This document shows, in pieces, positions 7,746-15,582 of a DNA stretch of 17,322 nt (positions are counted from its first letter, which is position 1; each line of letters opens with the position of its first letter). This DNA comes from Planctomycetota bacterium. Its GTDB lineage: Bacteria; Planctomycetota; Planctomycetia; Pirellulales; Lacipirellulaceae. The notes below the pieces were generated by a model. That model saw only the letters and a program-made list of their open reading frames with translations, made no database searches and was not told where the DNA came from. The stretch is from assembly GCA_013151315.1 (NCBI GenBank), contig JAADIN010000263.1:1-17322 (forward strand). Direction: 5' to 3'. A program made the translations under genes and the position numbers.

Positions 7746-7764
7746 AGATATTTGTACAATATCT
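7746..7764. promoter_or_regulatory. Inverted repeat AGATATT-5-AATATCT upstream of trpD-like operon
   Basis: Perfect 7-base half-sites around TGTAC, about 190 bases upstream of the trpD-like start and over 500 bases upstream of the aminotransferase. It shares AATATCT with the repeat at 7705-7718, 51 bases away. The spacing is compatible with a dimeric repressor or activator site (inference). Confidence 0.35.
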
Positions 7765-8002
7765 TCATCTTCCGAGTAAAACGCATCGCATGGGTAGAAC
7801 GCCTCCAGCAGCCCCGGTTGATACGGAAAAACCGTGGCTAACGACAAAACGGCTAATTTACCCACCCCTAATTCTTAGCTGCGACAAAGCACTAACGATC
7901 CCGGATGCATAGACTTTTTTTCTAGAGAACTTTTGCATTGCGTAATTTACGAATTCAGGGCAATATGAGACACATGAGAAATCAACGCAGTTTAGGCAAG
8001 GC

Positions 8003-8014
8003 GAGCACGTGCTC
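8003..8014. promoter_or_regulatory. 12-base perfect palindrome GAGCACGTGCTC
   Basis: A gapless palindrome about 260 bases upstream of the aminotransferase start. Its size and symmetry suit a helix-turn-helix operator, but a single copy of this length can arise by chance in a 17-kb window, so support is weak. Confidence 0.2.
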
Positions 8015-8274
8015 ACTAACCCACTTGTTCGAAGTTACATCCTTACACTTCCGTGCGTGGACGCTGAGATTGCTCCCACGTACAACCCCGCCAGTCGCAT
8101 CCGCGTACCTCTTCCGCAAGCGACACTGATTTGTGTGGATGGAATGGGGGGATGGCGCTACCTGCCGAGCCAAGATAGACACTTTAATCAACCATGGGAA
8201 TTCACACCGTAGTGGGCTAACTTTTTTTCGATGCTTCCGATAGCGTCGACGGCGTGAAATACGAAAGGGACACC

Positions 8275-9630
8275 GTGATAAAATCAAATCAATTGGCGGA
8301 AAATCTATTTACGACTTCAAAATCTGAGCACGCCTTGGAGCGAGCTCGTCAAAGTATCGCTGGCGGCGACAGCAGCACGATGCGAGTTCTGCCCTATCAT
8401 CTTCCTTTTGTCGTCGACAAAGGGGAAGGCTCTCGGGTTTGGGACATTGACGGAAATGAATACATCGACCTCAACATGGCTTACGGGCCACTGATTTTAG
8501 GCCACCGTCCCCCGCAAGTGATCGAGTCGGTGACCGAACAGATCTCCCAACGAGGCAGTGCGCTCGGTTTCCCCAACGAGTTGAATTCTCAAGTCGCTGA
8601 AAAAGTAAAACAGCTCTTCCCTGCGATCGAACTTATGCGGTTTGCCAATTCTGGCACCGAAGCAATCGCCTCCGCGATTCGCTTGGCCCGCACGTTTACG
8701 GGACGCAAGAAGATCATTCTTTTCGAAGGACACTATCACGGTTAGAGCGAAGGGCTGTTCCATCGCTACCACGCCGCCGTTGATGAACTCCCCGAAAAAG
8801 GCTACGGCCCTGCCCTCTCGGGTACGGCCGGCATGAATGGTGGCCCCCACGAAGCGATCGTCTGCGGTTGGAACGACCTTGACCTTTTGCACCGATGCCT
8901 TGCCGAGCATGGCGACGAAGTCGCCGGTTGCATCATGGAACCCGTTATGGGCAACGCCGGAGTCCTCCCCCCCGACCCACAGTTCCTTGCCGGAGCACGC
9001 GAGGCGCTTCACGATTGCGGTGCGCTGCTGCTCTTCGACGAAGTCATCACCGGCATGAGAATCGATTCCGGCGGGGCGCAAGAATACTACGGCGTCCAAC
9101 CCGACATCACGATCCTCTCCAAGGCCGTTGGCGGCGGATATCCGATCGCCCTGTTCGGCACCACACGAGAGATCATGCAGCCGATTCTCGATGGGACCAT
9201 GTTCCACGGGGGAGTTTATTCGAGCAACGCCATCGTAATGTCGGCCGCCAATGCGGTACTCGACACGGTTCTCGACAATAAGAAGGGGATCTACAAGTAC
9301 CTCCACCGCATTTCCGACCGATTGGCCGACGGGGTCACCGAGATTATGCAACGACTCGATGTCCCCATGAAGGTACAGCATGTCGGGCCTATGATTTCGA
9401 TGTTCCTCACCACCAGCCATGTCGAGGAGTTGTGCAACTATCGTGAAGTCCGAAAGCATTGCGACTTCGATCGGTACATTCAGTTCCAGCACGAGATGCA
9501 ACGCCTCGGGGTCTACCTTCACCCCAACATGTTTGAGCCCATTTATCTCTCCACCGCGCATACCGACGACGACATTACCTCGGTACTCGAACGTGTTGAG
9601 GATGCAGCGAAAACCTGCTTGGTACGATGA
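8275..9630 (+). pseudogene. Class III (glutamate-1-semialdehyde aminotransferase-like) PLP aminotransferase interrupted by one in-frame TAG
   Basis: Both halves lie in one frame and together make about 450 residues, the normal length for this family. Before the stop are 'VWDIDGNEYIDLNMAYGPLILGH' spread over 55-80, 'NSGTEA', and 'FEGHYHG' (150-156). The stop, TAG at 8743-8745, is codon 157; after it comes 'SEGLF', then 'DEVITGMR' (Asp255, pyridine-nitrogen partner) and 'LSKAVGGG' (Lys283, Schiff-base lysine). Relatives often have Trp, His or Ala after YHG, so TGG to TAG is the simplest change. The start is GTG 8275 with AAAGGGA just upstream, preferred over GTG 8254, which lacks a site. The stop overlaps the ligase ATG (ATGA). 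The gene is therefore a one-base pseudogene, a sequence error, or read through; no frameshift or other decay is visible. It would transfer or shift an amino group on a keto or aldehyde substrate. Confidence 0.75.
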
Positions 9631-11120
9631 CCGTCGACTTCAGCCCCGACCCCATCCTAAACGCGATCGAGCAGTATCGCGGCACGTTGACCGATCTCGA
9701 CGCGTCGACTCCTGCTGCCCAGGTGGTCGACGCGGTCCGATTTGCGCACGGTCGAAAGCTCCTCTCCGACGAACTTCGCCAAGCGGGACTCAAGTCGGGG
9801 CAACGGGTCGTGATGGCGATCAGCAATGGGCCCCTGTTTCCCGCCATGCTTTGGGCGGTCCTCGAAGCAGGCGGCACGCCGCTGCTCGTCCATTTCGAGC
9901 TACCTCCCCTCGAGCTACTCCGAACGGCCGAGCGAATCGGCGCTAGCCATATCGTCTGCAACAACTGGCATCGCGACGACTTTGCCCAATCCGAGCTCTC
10001 GGCTGCTTCGATCGACCTCGACTGGGTCCAATGCACAACCGTCCATGTGCCCGAATCCCGTTGGCATGAAGATGCCAACTACCCGGCGCTGCCCGGCGTG
10101 CCACTCCACCCGACCTCGGGAACCACCGGCCAGCCCAAAATGGCGATTCGGCCCGGGCAGGCCGCGATTCAGGAAGCGCACCACTATGTCGAGACCATGG
10201 ATATCGACGCAAACGATACGATTCTCTGCGTCGTCCCCATGAGTCATGCTTATGGCTACGGCATGGGCAACATGGTTTCCATGCTCACCAATGCCAACTT
10301 GGTCACGATGCGGCGTTTCAACCCCAGACAGGTGCTTCGCGCCATGCGTGAACACACCCCCTCCATTTTCCCCGCCGTGCCGGCCATGCTCGACCTCTTG
10401 TGCCTAGCAGCCGGAAACAATTCGCCCGTCTCGCCAAGGCGCGTCTTGTCGGCCGGCGCACCGCTGACCGAACAAACGGCCTCCCGATTCCTGGAACGAT
10501 TTGGCACTTTGACCCAGCCCCTCTATGGCACGACCGAAACCGGCGGAATCTCGGTCGGTGTCGGCGACGATCTGCCCACGATCACCGGCTGTGTTGGACG
10601 TCCCATGAACGGCGTCGCCACACAGCTAAGGGCTGTTGACGATCAAAAAGGCCAACAGCAAGATGACGACCAGAATGGCCTCGAGAGACTCTACATCAAA
10701 TCTTCCTCGATGATGGCCGGCTATCTGCGCACCTCGGGCATCGATACGTCTCCCCTCGAGGGGGGCTGGTTCGAAACGGGCGACTTGGCCCGTTTTCACT
10801 CCAGCGGAGCCATCCTCCTCAAGGGCCGCCAGACCGAAGTCATCAACGTCTTCGGCCTCAAAGTGCTTCCCCTAGAAGTCGAGGAAGCAATCCGACTCAT
10901 GCCGGAAGTGGTCGAAACCAAAGTCTACGCCGGTCGCCACCGCAGTGGATCACAAATCATCAAAGCCGCGGTCGTTTGTCAGGGCGAAGTGGGCGAAAGT
11001 CAAGTTCGCGCCCACTGCCTCCAGCACCTCGCCCCGTTCAAACAGCCTGAACGAATCACCATGATGGAAGCCTTGCCTCGCTCCTCCATGGGCAAAATTC
11101 TCTCCGATCAATTGCCCTAA
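9627..11120 (+). CDS. Class I adenylate-forming enzyme (acyl/aryl-AMP ligase)
   Basis: This 497-residue enzyme shows the ANL superfamily motifs in order: the P-loop 'PTSGTTGQPK' (162-171), 'YGTTETGG' (300-307), 'TGDLA' (384-388), 'GRQTEVINVFG' (400-410), and a C-terminal 'SSMGKIL' with catalytic Lys490. It should adenylate a carboxylate with ATP and pass it to a thiol. The gene immediately downstream encodes an acyl carrier protein, which suggests loading onto that carrier rather than onto CoA (inference). The substrate cannot be read by eye: fatty acid, aryl acid and amino acid are all possible. The ATG overlaps the aminotransferase stop, so its translation probably depends on ribosomes finishing that gene. 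No signal peptide or membrane segment is visible. Confidence 0.85.
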   Translation: MTVDFSPDPILNAIEQYRGTLTDLDASTPAAQVVDAVRFAHGRKLLSDELRQAGLKSGQRVVMAISNGPLFPAMLWAVLEAGGTPLLVHFELPPLELLRTAERIGASHIVCNNWHRDDFAQSELSAASIDLDWVQCTTVHVPESRWHEDANYPALPGVPLHPTSGTTGQPKMAIRPGQAAIQEAHHYVETMDIDANDTILCVVPMSHAYGYGMGNMVSMLTNANLVTMRRFNPRQVLRAMREHTPSIFPAVPAMLDLLCLAAGNNSPVSPRRVLSAGAPLTEQTASRFLERFGTLTQPLYGTTETGGISVGVGDDLPTITGCVGRPMNGVATQLRAVDDQKGQQQDDDQNGLERLYIKSSSMMAGYLRTSGIDTSPLEGGWFETGDLARFHSSGAILLKGRQTEVINVFGLKVLPLEVEEAIRLMPEVVETKVYAGRHRSGSQIIKAAVVCQGEVGESQVRAHCLQHLAPFKQPERITMMEALPRSSMGKILSDQLP

Positions 11121-11163
11121 CCTGCTCTTCCCTTTTCCTTCCTTTCCCAAGGAGCCCCTCGCC

Positions 11164-11436
11164 ATGAGCAACGCAACGGATACCACCAAGCTCTCCCAGG
11201 TACTGCGCACCGCGCTGATCGAACTGATCTTGCTCGGAGAACAACCGGCAATCACTTCGGCCGAAGAGATCGACGACGACAAGGATTTTCGTGAATACGG
11301 ATTTACGTCGGTCGACTTCCTCGAATTCGTGGTTTCTCTTGAGCAAAAACTCGATACCGAAATTCCTGACGAAGCATTTACCGAGGCATCGCTGCTGACG
11401 GTCAACGACTGGGTGAGGTTTCTTTCCGAACGATGA
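11164..11436 (+). CDS. Acyl carrier protein
   Basis: A 90-residue acidic, helical protein with the phosphopantetheine site 'YGFTSVDFLEF' (45-55), where Ser49 should carry the prosthetic group; TSV stands in for the common DSL. Length and layout fit a stand-alone carrier. The ATG is preceded by AAGGAG at 11149-11154, nine bases upstream, and the 43-base gap after the ligase is the only real gap in this operon. It lies between a ligase that could load it and an acyltransferase that could unload it, so it is probably dedicated to this pathway and not the housekeeping fatty-acid ACP, which is normally found among fab genes (inference). No phosphopantetheinyl transferase is in the window. Confidence 0.85.
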   Translation: MSNATDTTKLSQVLRTALIELILLGEQPAITSAEEIDDDKDFREYGFTSVDFLEFVVSLEQKLDTEIPDEAFTEASLLTVNDWVRFLSER

Positions 11437-12458
11437 TTCTCAAAACGATCCTCAAAATCTTACGAACCTTTGCCGTTGGTTACTTCCAGTTTCCCCATGT
11501 CTGGATGATCCGCGCGATCGGTCCGCGCGCGGCCATTCTTCTCAGTCGCCTCATGAGCTGGTTTCACTGGCTCGCAACTTTCGTGGGCGCAGAAAAACGG
11601 ACCCGACGTGCCCTGACCGAGGTCAAATCGAAGCTCGACCTCCCTGAGTCGGTGAACACGATCATGCGCCGACATCTGGCCAACAAGCTGCAAAACCACA
11701 CCGAATGGAATGTCTATTCCACGGCCCGAGGACGAAAGTTCGTCAAAGATTCCTATCGCGAAATCGAAGGCCAACAATACCTCGACGACGCGATCGCCGA
11801 AGGCCGAGGAGTCATTCTCCTTTTGTTTCACTACGGACTCGCCCGAATGTCGTTTCCTGCCCTCGACGCCCACGGCTACGAGGTGATGCAGCACGTTTTT
11901 CGCGGCGCGACTTATGCCGGAAGCACGTACGACTGGATGGCCACCGCGGCCATGAATCAACTCGCTCGCGCCGACCAAGCAAGCGGATTGAAAATCCTCT
12001 ACCACCGCCCTATCCAGGCATTTATCACGCTCTCGCGGTCGCTTCGTCGCGGGGAGATTGTCGGCATGAACGCCGACGGCATGATGGGCGAAGACTTTGT
12101 CGAGGTCCCTTTCTTGGAGGGCACGATGCGTCTTCCAGCTGGTTCAGCGCAGTTGGCCGGTCGCTCGGGTGCCCCAGTGGTGCCACTGTTCGTCGAGTCC
12201 GTCGGAATGTTCGGTCACCGACTGATATTTCACCCCCCCTGCCACGTGGCCGACAGCTCCCCCGAAGCCGTGCAAGCCGCCACCAGCCAGTTTGCCGAGA
12301 TCCTCGAGCAATACGTCCGCCGCACCCCGTGGGACTGGTGGACCTGGCGTCGATTGCAGCTCGAAGAAAGCGCTGACGGCAAAACCATTTTCGACATCAA
12401 GGCCTTGTCGGCCGAGAAGAAACGCTACGTGCAAAGTCTCGGCGGTCAACCGGCCTAG
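11433..12458 (+). CDS. LpxL/HtrB-like (LPLAT superfamily) acyltransferase with altered catalytic motif
   Basis: This 341-residue protein resembles the lipid A biosynthesis acyltransferase family: an N-terminal hydrophobic region (about 10-50), a central 'LLLFHYGLAR' (129-138), then 'GMNADGMMGEDFVEVPFLEG' around 211-230 and 'RSGAPVVPLFV' (244-254), matching the family's substrate-binding block. These enzymes transfer an acyl chain from ACP to a lipid or sugar hydroxyl or amine at the inner membrane. The usual HX4D/E dyad is not intact: His133 is there, but position 138 is Arg instead of an acid. It may use another base, bind rather than catalyse, or do different chemistry. The ATG overlaps the ACP stop (ATGA), so carrier and acyltransferase are coupled, consistent with ACP-bound substrate. 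The gene ends just before a large palindrome. Confidence 0.75.
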   Translation: MILKTILKILRTFAVGYFQFPHVWMIRAIGPRAAILLSRLMSWFHWLATFVGAEKRTRRALTEVKSKLDLPESVNTIMRRHLANKLQNHTEWNVYSTARGRKFVKDSYREIEGQQYLDDAIAEGRGVILLLFHYGLARMSFPALDAHGYEVMQHVFRGATYAGSTYDWMATAAMNQLARADQASGLKILYHRPIQAFITLSRSLRRGEIVGMNADGMMGEDFVEVPFLEGTMRLPAGSAQLAGRSGAPVVPLFVESVGMFGHRLIFHPPCHVADSSPEAVQAATSQFAEILEQYVRRTPWDWWTWRRLQLEESADGKTIFDIKALSAEKKRYVQSLGGQPA

Positions 12459-12485
12459 GCAATTTCCCCGGCAGGGTAGCACCTA

Positions 12486-12608
12486 AGGCGAGCGGCAGAT
12501 AAGAATTTACCTGAAATACTAGCACGACGCGCAAGCGAGTGGGCCTTTTCACGCTAGAACTCACTCGCTTGCGCGTCGTGCTCGTAAGTTCTCATCTGCC
12601 GCTCACCT
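12486..12608. repeat. Large two-part palindrome between convergent genes (terminator or REP/MITE-like repeat)
   Basis: The inner stem is a perfect 20-base match (12522-12541 with 12562-12581) around a 20-base loop. The outer stem pairs 12486-12510 with 12584-12608, 25 bases with three non-Watson-Crick positions, and is separated from the inner stem by about 11 unpaired bases on the left and 2 on the right. It fills most of the gap between the acyltransferase stop and the TPR lipoprotein stop, so it may end transcription from both sides. Its length and imperfect outer arms exceed a simple terminator and look like a dispersed intergenic repeat of REP or MITE type. Copy number cannot be judged from one window. 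Confidence 0.7.
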
Positions 12609-12613
12609 AACCA

Positions 12614-13633
12614 CTACCTTACCGGCGGCAAAAGCGTCGGTGCGTGTCCCACCGGCACTTGGGCTGTCTCGGCCGGCAGCGTTTTCACGACGGGCCCCGA
12701 TGCCATCGCCCCAGTCGTCGGGTACGGTTGCCCCGTTGCTGCTGCGGGCGACGTCATCGGCGTCGGCAAGATGCCGTCGTTCGGGGCAGACACCCCCGCG
12801 CCGACAATCCGTGTCGTCTGGTTGTTAATCCGCGAGAGGAGCGTACCAGCCGCCTCCAGTTGCGGGTCGATATGCGTGGCGGCCGTCAAGAAGCGTATCG
12901 CTTCTGCGGTGCGACCTCGCCGGTGCAGCAACAAGCCCACGTTGTACTGGGCAACTGCCGGCGGATGGACCGCTGCCTGATGATTCACCGCTTCGTCGAT
13001 GCGGTTCATCTCGATCAGCACTTTGGCAATGTTGTTGCGATACAAAGGCTTCTGAGGTTGATACTGCGTTGCCTGATTCAGCAAATGCAACGATACGGGC
13101 AGTTGGCCGAGCCGTGCATGGCACAACGCAAGGTCGTTGAGCACCTGAGCGTTCTGAGGATTCGCACCGGCCGCCAACTGATAGTTTTGCAAAGCCTCGT
13201 CCATACGACCTTCACGATCTTCCAGGCGAGCTAATCCCAACAGTGCCTTGAGATTGGTAGGCTCAAGCGAAATCGCTTTCTGGTACATACCGCGAGCCTC
13301 GTCGGCTTTACCCGATTGATCACTTAGCCGAGCCATCGAAAGATACAGCTCCGCACTGGGAGGCCCCGACTCGTACCCAAGCGAAATGGGGTCCAACTTC
13401 TGTTGAGCCAGCTGAACGACGCCCGAATTCGACGGAGAGGCGACCTTCGGCGAACCGGGGATGATCGTACCCATTGCATTCATCGCACGCTGCGTAAATC
13501 CAGGGGTTGGTTGCGAAGCCTGCCAAGTCGATTGTGGCTGTTGAGCAGTCTGCAGAGGGCCGAAAGAACCGGGCCCAGCGCATCCTGCGAAAGCAGCTAG
13601 CAGCGTCGAGGTTAAGAACCATTGTTTTCGCAC
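12614..13633 (-). CDS. TPR lipoprotein of the tad locus (TadD-like)
   Basis: The 339-residue product begins with a lipoprotein signal: basic 'RKQW', a hydrophobic stretch and the lipobox 'AAFAGC' with Cys18 as the lipidation site, so it should be anchored to a membrane. Residues 90-265 hold about five TPR-like units with the usual spacing ('YLSMARLSDQSGKADEARGM', 'ALLGLARLEDREGRMDEALQ', 'YNVGLLLHRRGRTAEAIRFL'). The tail is rich in Pro, Thr and Ala. TPR lipoproteins of this kind (TadD, Flp pilus assembly) act in secretin and pilus assembly. The GTG start has AAGGAGG eight bases upstream, which fixes it. It is the last gene of the tad run here, 145 bases after the secreted-protein gene. TadD is the likeliest role, but the gene order differs from classical tad loci. 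Confidence 0.7.
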   Translation of the reverse strand: MRKQWFLTSTLLAAFAGCAGPGSFGPLQTAQQPQSTWQASQPTPGFTQRAMNAMGTIIPGSPKVASPSNSGVVQLAQQKLDPISLGYESGPPSAELYLSMARLSDQSGKADEARGMYQKAISLEPTNLKALLGLARLEDREGRMDEALQNYQLAAGANPQNAQVLNDLALCHARLGQLPVSLHLLNQATQYQPQKPLYRNNIAKVLIEMNRIDEAVNHQAAVHPPAVAQYNVGLLLHRRGRTAEAIRFLTAATHIDPQLEAAGTLLSRINNQTTRIVGAGVSAPNDGILPTPMTSPAAATGQPYPTTGAMASGPVVKTLPAETAQVPVGHAPTLLPPVR

Positions 13634-13778
13634 GTGATCACCCTCCTTGGTGATTGCTGTTGGATCCGGCTTCCCCGCCGAACCTGCTGTGCCTCCGACT
13701 TGAAGGCACCGACTCGTCTGTTAGTTACTGGTCTCTTGCGAGTGCTTGGTCATCTCAATTCAAAGGGTAGTCAAAGCA

Positions 13779-14363
13779 CTAGTTGGTCGATCCTGACGAC
13801 GAAGACGTTGAACCTGCTGCCGGCAGCACCGGAGCGGGCTGATTCGTCTGGAAGCCCACAAAAATATGATCAACCGCGCCGGCCGGATGTCCCTCGGCAA
13901 CAATATGCGTGTCGTTGATGTCTACGATTCCGACAGATGGACTCATGGTCGAGGCCCAACCGTTGATCGAAGCCACACGAGCATCAGTTCTTGATTGGTC
14001 AGGTCCACGCTCGACAAAGATACTTCGCCGATGTTGCGGAGCTTGAGACAGAATCCACTTCACCTTCAACTTGCCCGCTTCGGTCAGCTCGTTCGAATCG
14101 GGATTGAAATGATAAGCGCCCAACAAATTCTGCCGACGCCAGCCATTGTTCACCATCACCTCGTAGGCGCTCTGAACCGATCGTCGGGCAGCGGGTACAT
14201 ACTGACTCGGCCACATCTGGTTCGACCGGCAACCCGCTTCGCAAGCGCCTAACGCCGACGAGCTACCGTAAAGACCATATTGGGTGTATTGCTGTGCGCT
14301 GGCCACGGAAGTGCTGCAAACCAAGAGAAGCACAAAACTGGCTGATATGCTGAGGGTCTTCAT
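13779..14363 (-). CDS. Small secreted protein of the tad cluster with weakly OmpA-like region, function unknown
   Basis: This gives 194 residues from the chosen ATG at 14363. That start has a normal signal peptide ('MKTLSISASFVLLLVCS', cleavage after 'VASA') and AGGA about ten bases upstream; an ATG at 14381 would add six residues before the signal. The mature protein starts with a short Tyr/Gly stretch and a Cys pair ('GACEAGC'). Its middle, with 'NPDSNELTEAGKLKVKWIL' and a later 'SRTDARVASINGW', weakly resembles the OmpA-type peptidoglycan-binding pattern of an Asn/Asp-rich strand followed by helices. The tail is Ser/Gly-rich. It sits between tadC and the TPR lipoprotein on the same strand, so an envelope role in pilus assembly is plausible (inference). 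I do not recognise a named family. Confidence 0.6.
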   Translation of the reverse strand: MKTLSISASFVLLLVCSTSVASAQQYTQYGLYGSSSALGACEAGCRSNQMWPSQYVPAARRSVQSAYEVMVNNGWRRQNLLGAYHFNPDSNELTEAGKLKVKWILSQAPQHRRSIFVERGPDQSRTDARVASINGWASTMSPSVGIVDINDTHIVAEGHPAGAVDHIFVGFQTNQPAPVLPAAGSTSSSSGSTN

Positions 14364-14612
14364 TAATCGGGGTCCTACCATGAAGCGGATGGAAGGAGAC
14401 GATTTCGCCGTACGCTCAAAACCGAACGCACGACGTGTTTCGCTACTGCGAGCTACGGGGAGGCTCTATCTGCCTGCGAAGGGCAGGGCCCTCGAGCGGC
14501 ATAGCAACGGCGAACTGATCGCATCCACCGTCAGTATCGTCAGAAGTTTTCGCCCGACTGCGTTACTTCTGTTGAAACCCTTTTCTCCCGCGCCGCTTGC
14601 CTATTTCAACAC

Positions 14613-15581
14613 TTATATCGGAAGTAGCTCGTTGATCATCGTGATAGCAGCAGGGCCAACCAAGACGATAAAGATCGCTGGGAAAATGAAAAGAACCAGC
14701 GGAAAAATTAGTTTTACCGCAGTTTTTGCAGCCTTTTCTTCCGCCAACTGGCTGCGACGCGTACGCATCGAGTCGCTCTGAACCCGCAATGCCTGAGCAA
14801 TGCTGGAGCCAAACTTGTCCGCCTGGATCAAGATCGCTGCTAGCGCTTTGAGATCGTCGACGCCCGTACGGGCTCCCAGATCGTGCAAAACATCGTTGCG
14901 TGCCCGGCCCATTTGAAGCTGAAGATTGCAGAGGCTAAATTCGTCGGCGATGATGCGATAAGACTTTTTCATTTCCTCGGCGACCTTCCGCATCGCCTGA
15001 TCCAGGCCAAGGCCCGACTCCACGCAGACGACCATCAGGTCCAGCGCGTCAGGCAAACTGTAGAAGATGCTGTCCTGCCGACGCTTGGTCATAAGCCACA
15101 AAACAATTTCTGGAAGAAAAAATGCCACGCCAGCAATGGCCCCGGTGTAGGTCAGCGAATCGAGGTCAGCTCCCCGAGTGACTAACACGACCCCCCCGCC
15201 GATCAAAAACCCGAGCATGAGACCTACAATCTTTAGTGCCCAGTAGGTTTCTGGCGCCTTCTCGGTCCGAAAACCTGCATGATTGAGCTTGTCACGGGTC
15301 TTGCTAACTTCTTCGCTCGTCTTGGGCTGCAAGGGCTTGGACAGCGCGGGAGCAGCCTTCGAGAGCGCCTTGCCCACCGCCCCCATCGAGCCTTTATCGC
15401 GGGAGAGTAAGTCGGATTTTCTTCCATTGGGCTCGCGAATGTCTTCGAGCCTCTGTTCGGCGCGAGGCTTACGGTTCGCCATAAAGTCGAGTAACCACCA
15501 AGCGAAAGCAGCCGCGCAACCGAAAACGGCAAAGCGCGTAACCATCGTCGAAGTCACAATTTCAGCAAGGAGAATAGACAT
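14613..15581 (-). CDS. tadC: Tad pilus inner-membrane platform protein TadC
   Basis: The 322-residue protein has hydrophobic segments near 13-30, 115-135, 145-165 and 290-312, and a type II secretion F domain from about residue 173 ('SLPDALDLMVVCVESGLGLDQAM') to 305. This is the usual TadC layout; with TadB it forms the inner-membrane platform that the TadA ATPase drives. It follows tadB with a one-base gap, so the two are surely one transcript. Residues 36-110 form a charged cytoplasmic stretch. The 249-base gap downstream, before the secreted-protein gene, shows no clear terminator, so the operon may continue. Confidence 0.9.
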   Translation of the reverse strand: MSILLAEIVTSTMVTRFAVFGCAAAFAWWLLDFMANRKPRAEQRLEDIREPNGRKSDLLSRDKGSMGAVGKALSKAAPALSKPLQPKTSEEVSKTRDKLNHAGFRTEKAPETYWALKIVGLMLGFLIGGGVVLVTRGADLDSLTYTGAIAGVAFFLPEIVLWLMTKRRQDSIFYSLPDALDLMVVCVESGLGLDQAMRKVAEEMKKSYRIIADEFSLCNLQLQMGRARNDVLHDLGARTGVDDLKALAAILIQADKFGSSIAQALRVQSDSMRTRRSQLAEEKAAKTAVKLIFPLVLFIFPAIFIVLVGPAAITMINELLPI

Positions 15582-15582
15582 G

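Larger units (their letters stand above)
7558..8274. other. Long intergenic region between divergent trp-like and aminotransferase operons
   Basis: About 700 bases hold no convincing gene. Short open frames (for example 7653-7865 minus, 7982-8287 minus, 7938-8129 plus) have no recognisable motifs and no good ribosome-binding sites. The stretch is more AT-rich than the flanking genes and contains inverted repeats at 7705-7718, 7746-7764 and 8003-8014 and two T-runs (7915-7921, 8222-8228). It must hold promoters for both operons, but no clean -35/-10 pair can be assigned by eye. No T-box, Trp-rich leader peptide or attenuator was seen upstream of the trpD-like gene. Confidence 0.6.

Noticed and set aside
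7653..7865. Possible 70-residue leader or small protein upstream of the trpD-like gene
   Set aside because: It has no Trp run, ribosome-binding site or known motif, and no attenuator hairpin follows it.
7913..8229. Direct repeat ACTTTTTTTC at 7913-7922 and 8220-8229, possibly the target duplication of an insertion
   Set aside because: Seven of the ten bases are a T-run, the 297 bases between show no terminal inverted repeats or transposase, and chance is enough to explain it.
8254..8274. GTG at 8254 as the aminotransferase start
   Set aside because: It has no ribosome-binding site, while GTG 8275 has AAAGGGA at proper spacing.
8743..8745. TAG read as pyrrolysine
   Set aside because: No pylT, pylS or related genes are in the window, the family is not known to use pyrrolysine, and a single change from a Trp codon is simpler.
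8497..9561. A 354-codon open frame on the minus strand
   Set aside because: It is antisense to the aminotransferase, whose motifs are clear on the plus strand. The minus-strand product has no recognisable domain and arises from codon bias in GC-rich DNA.
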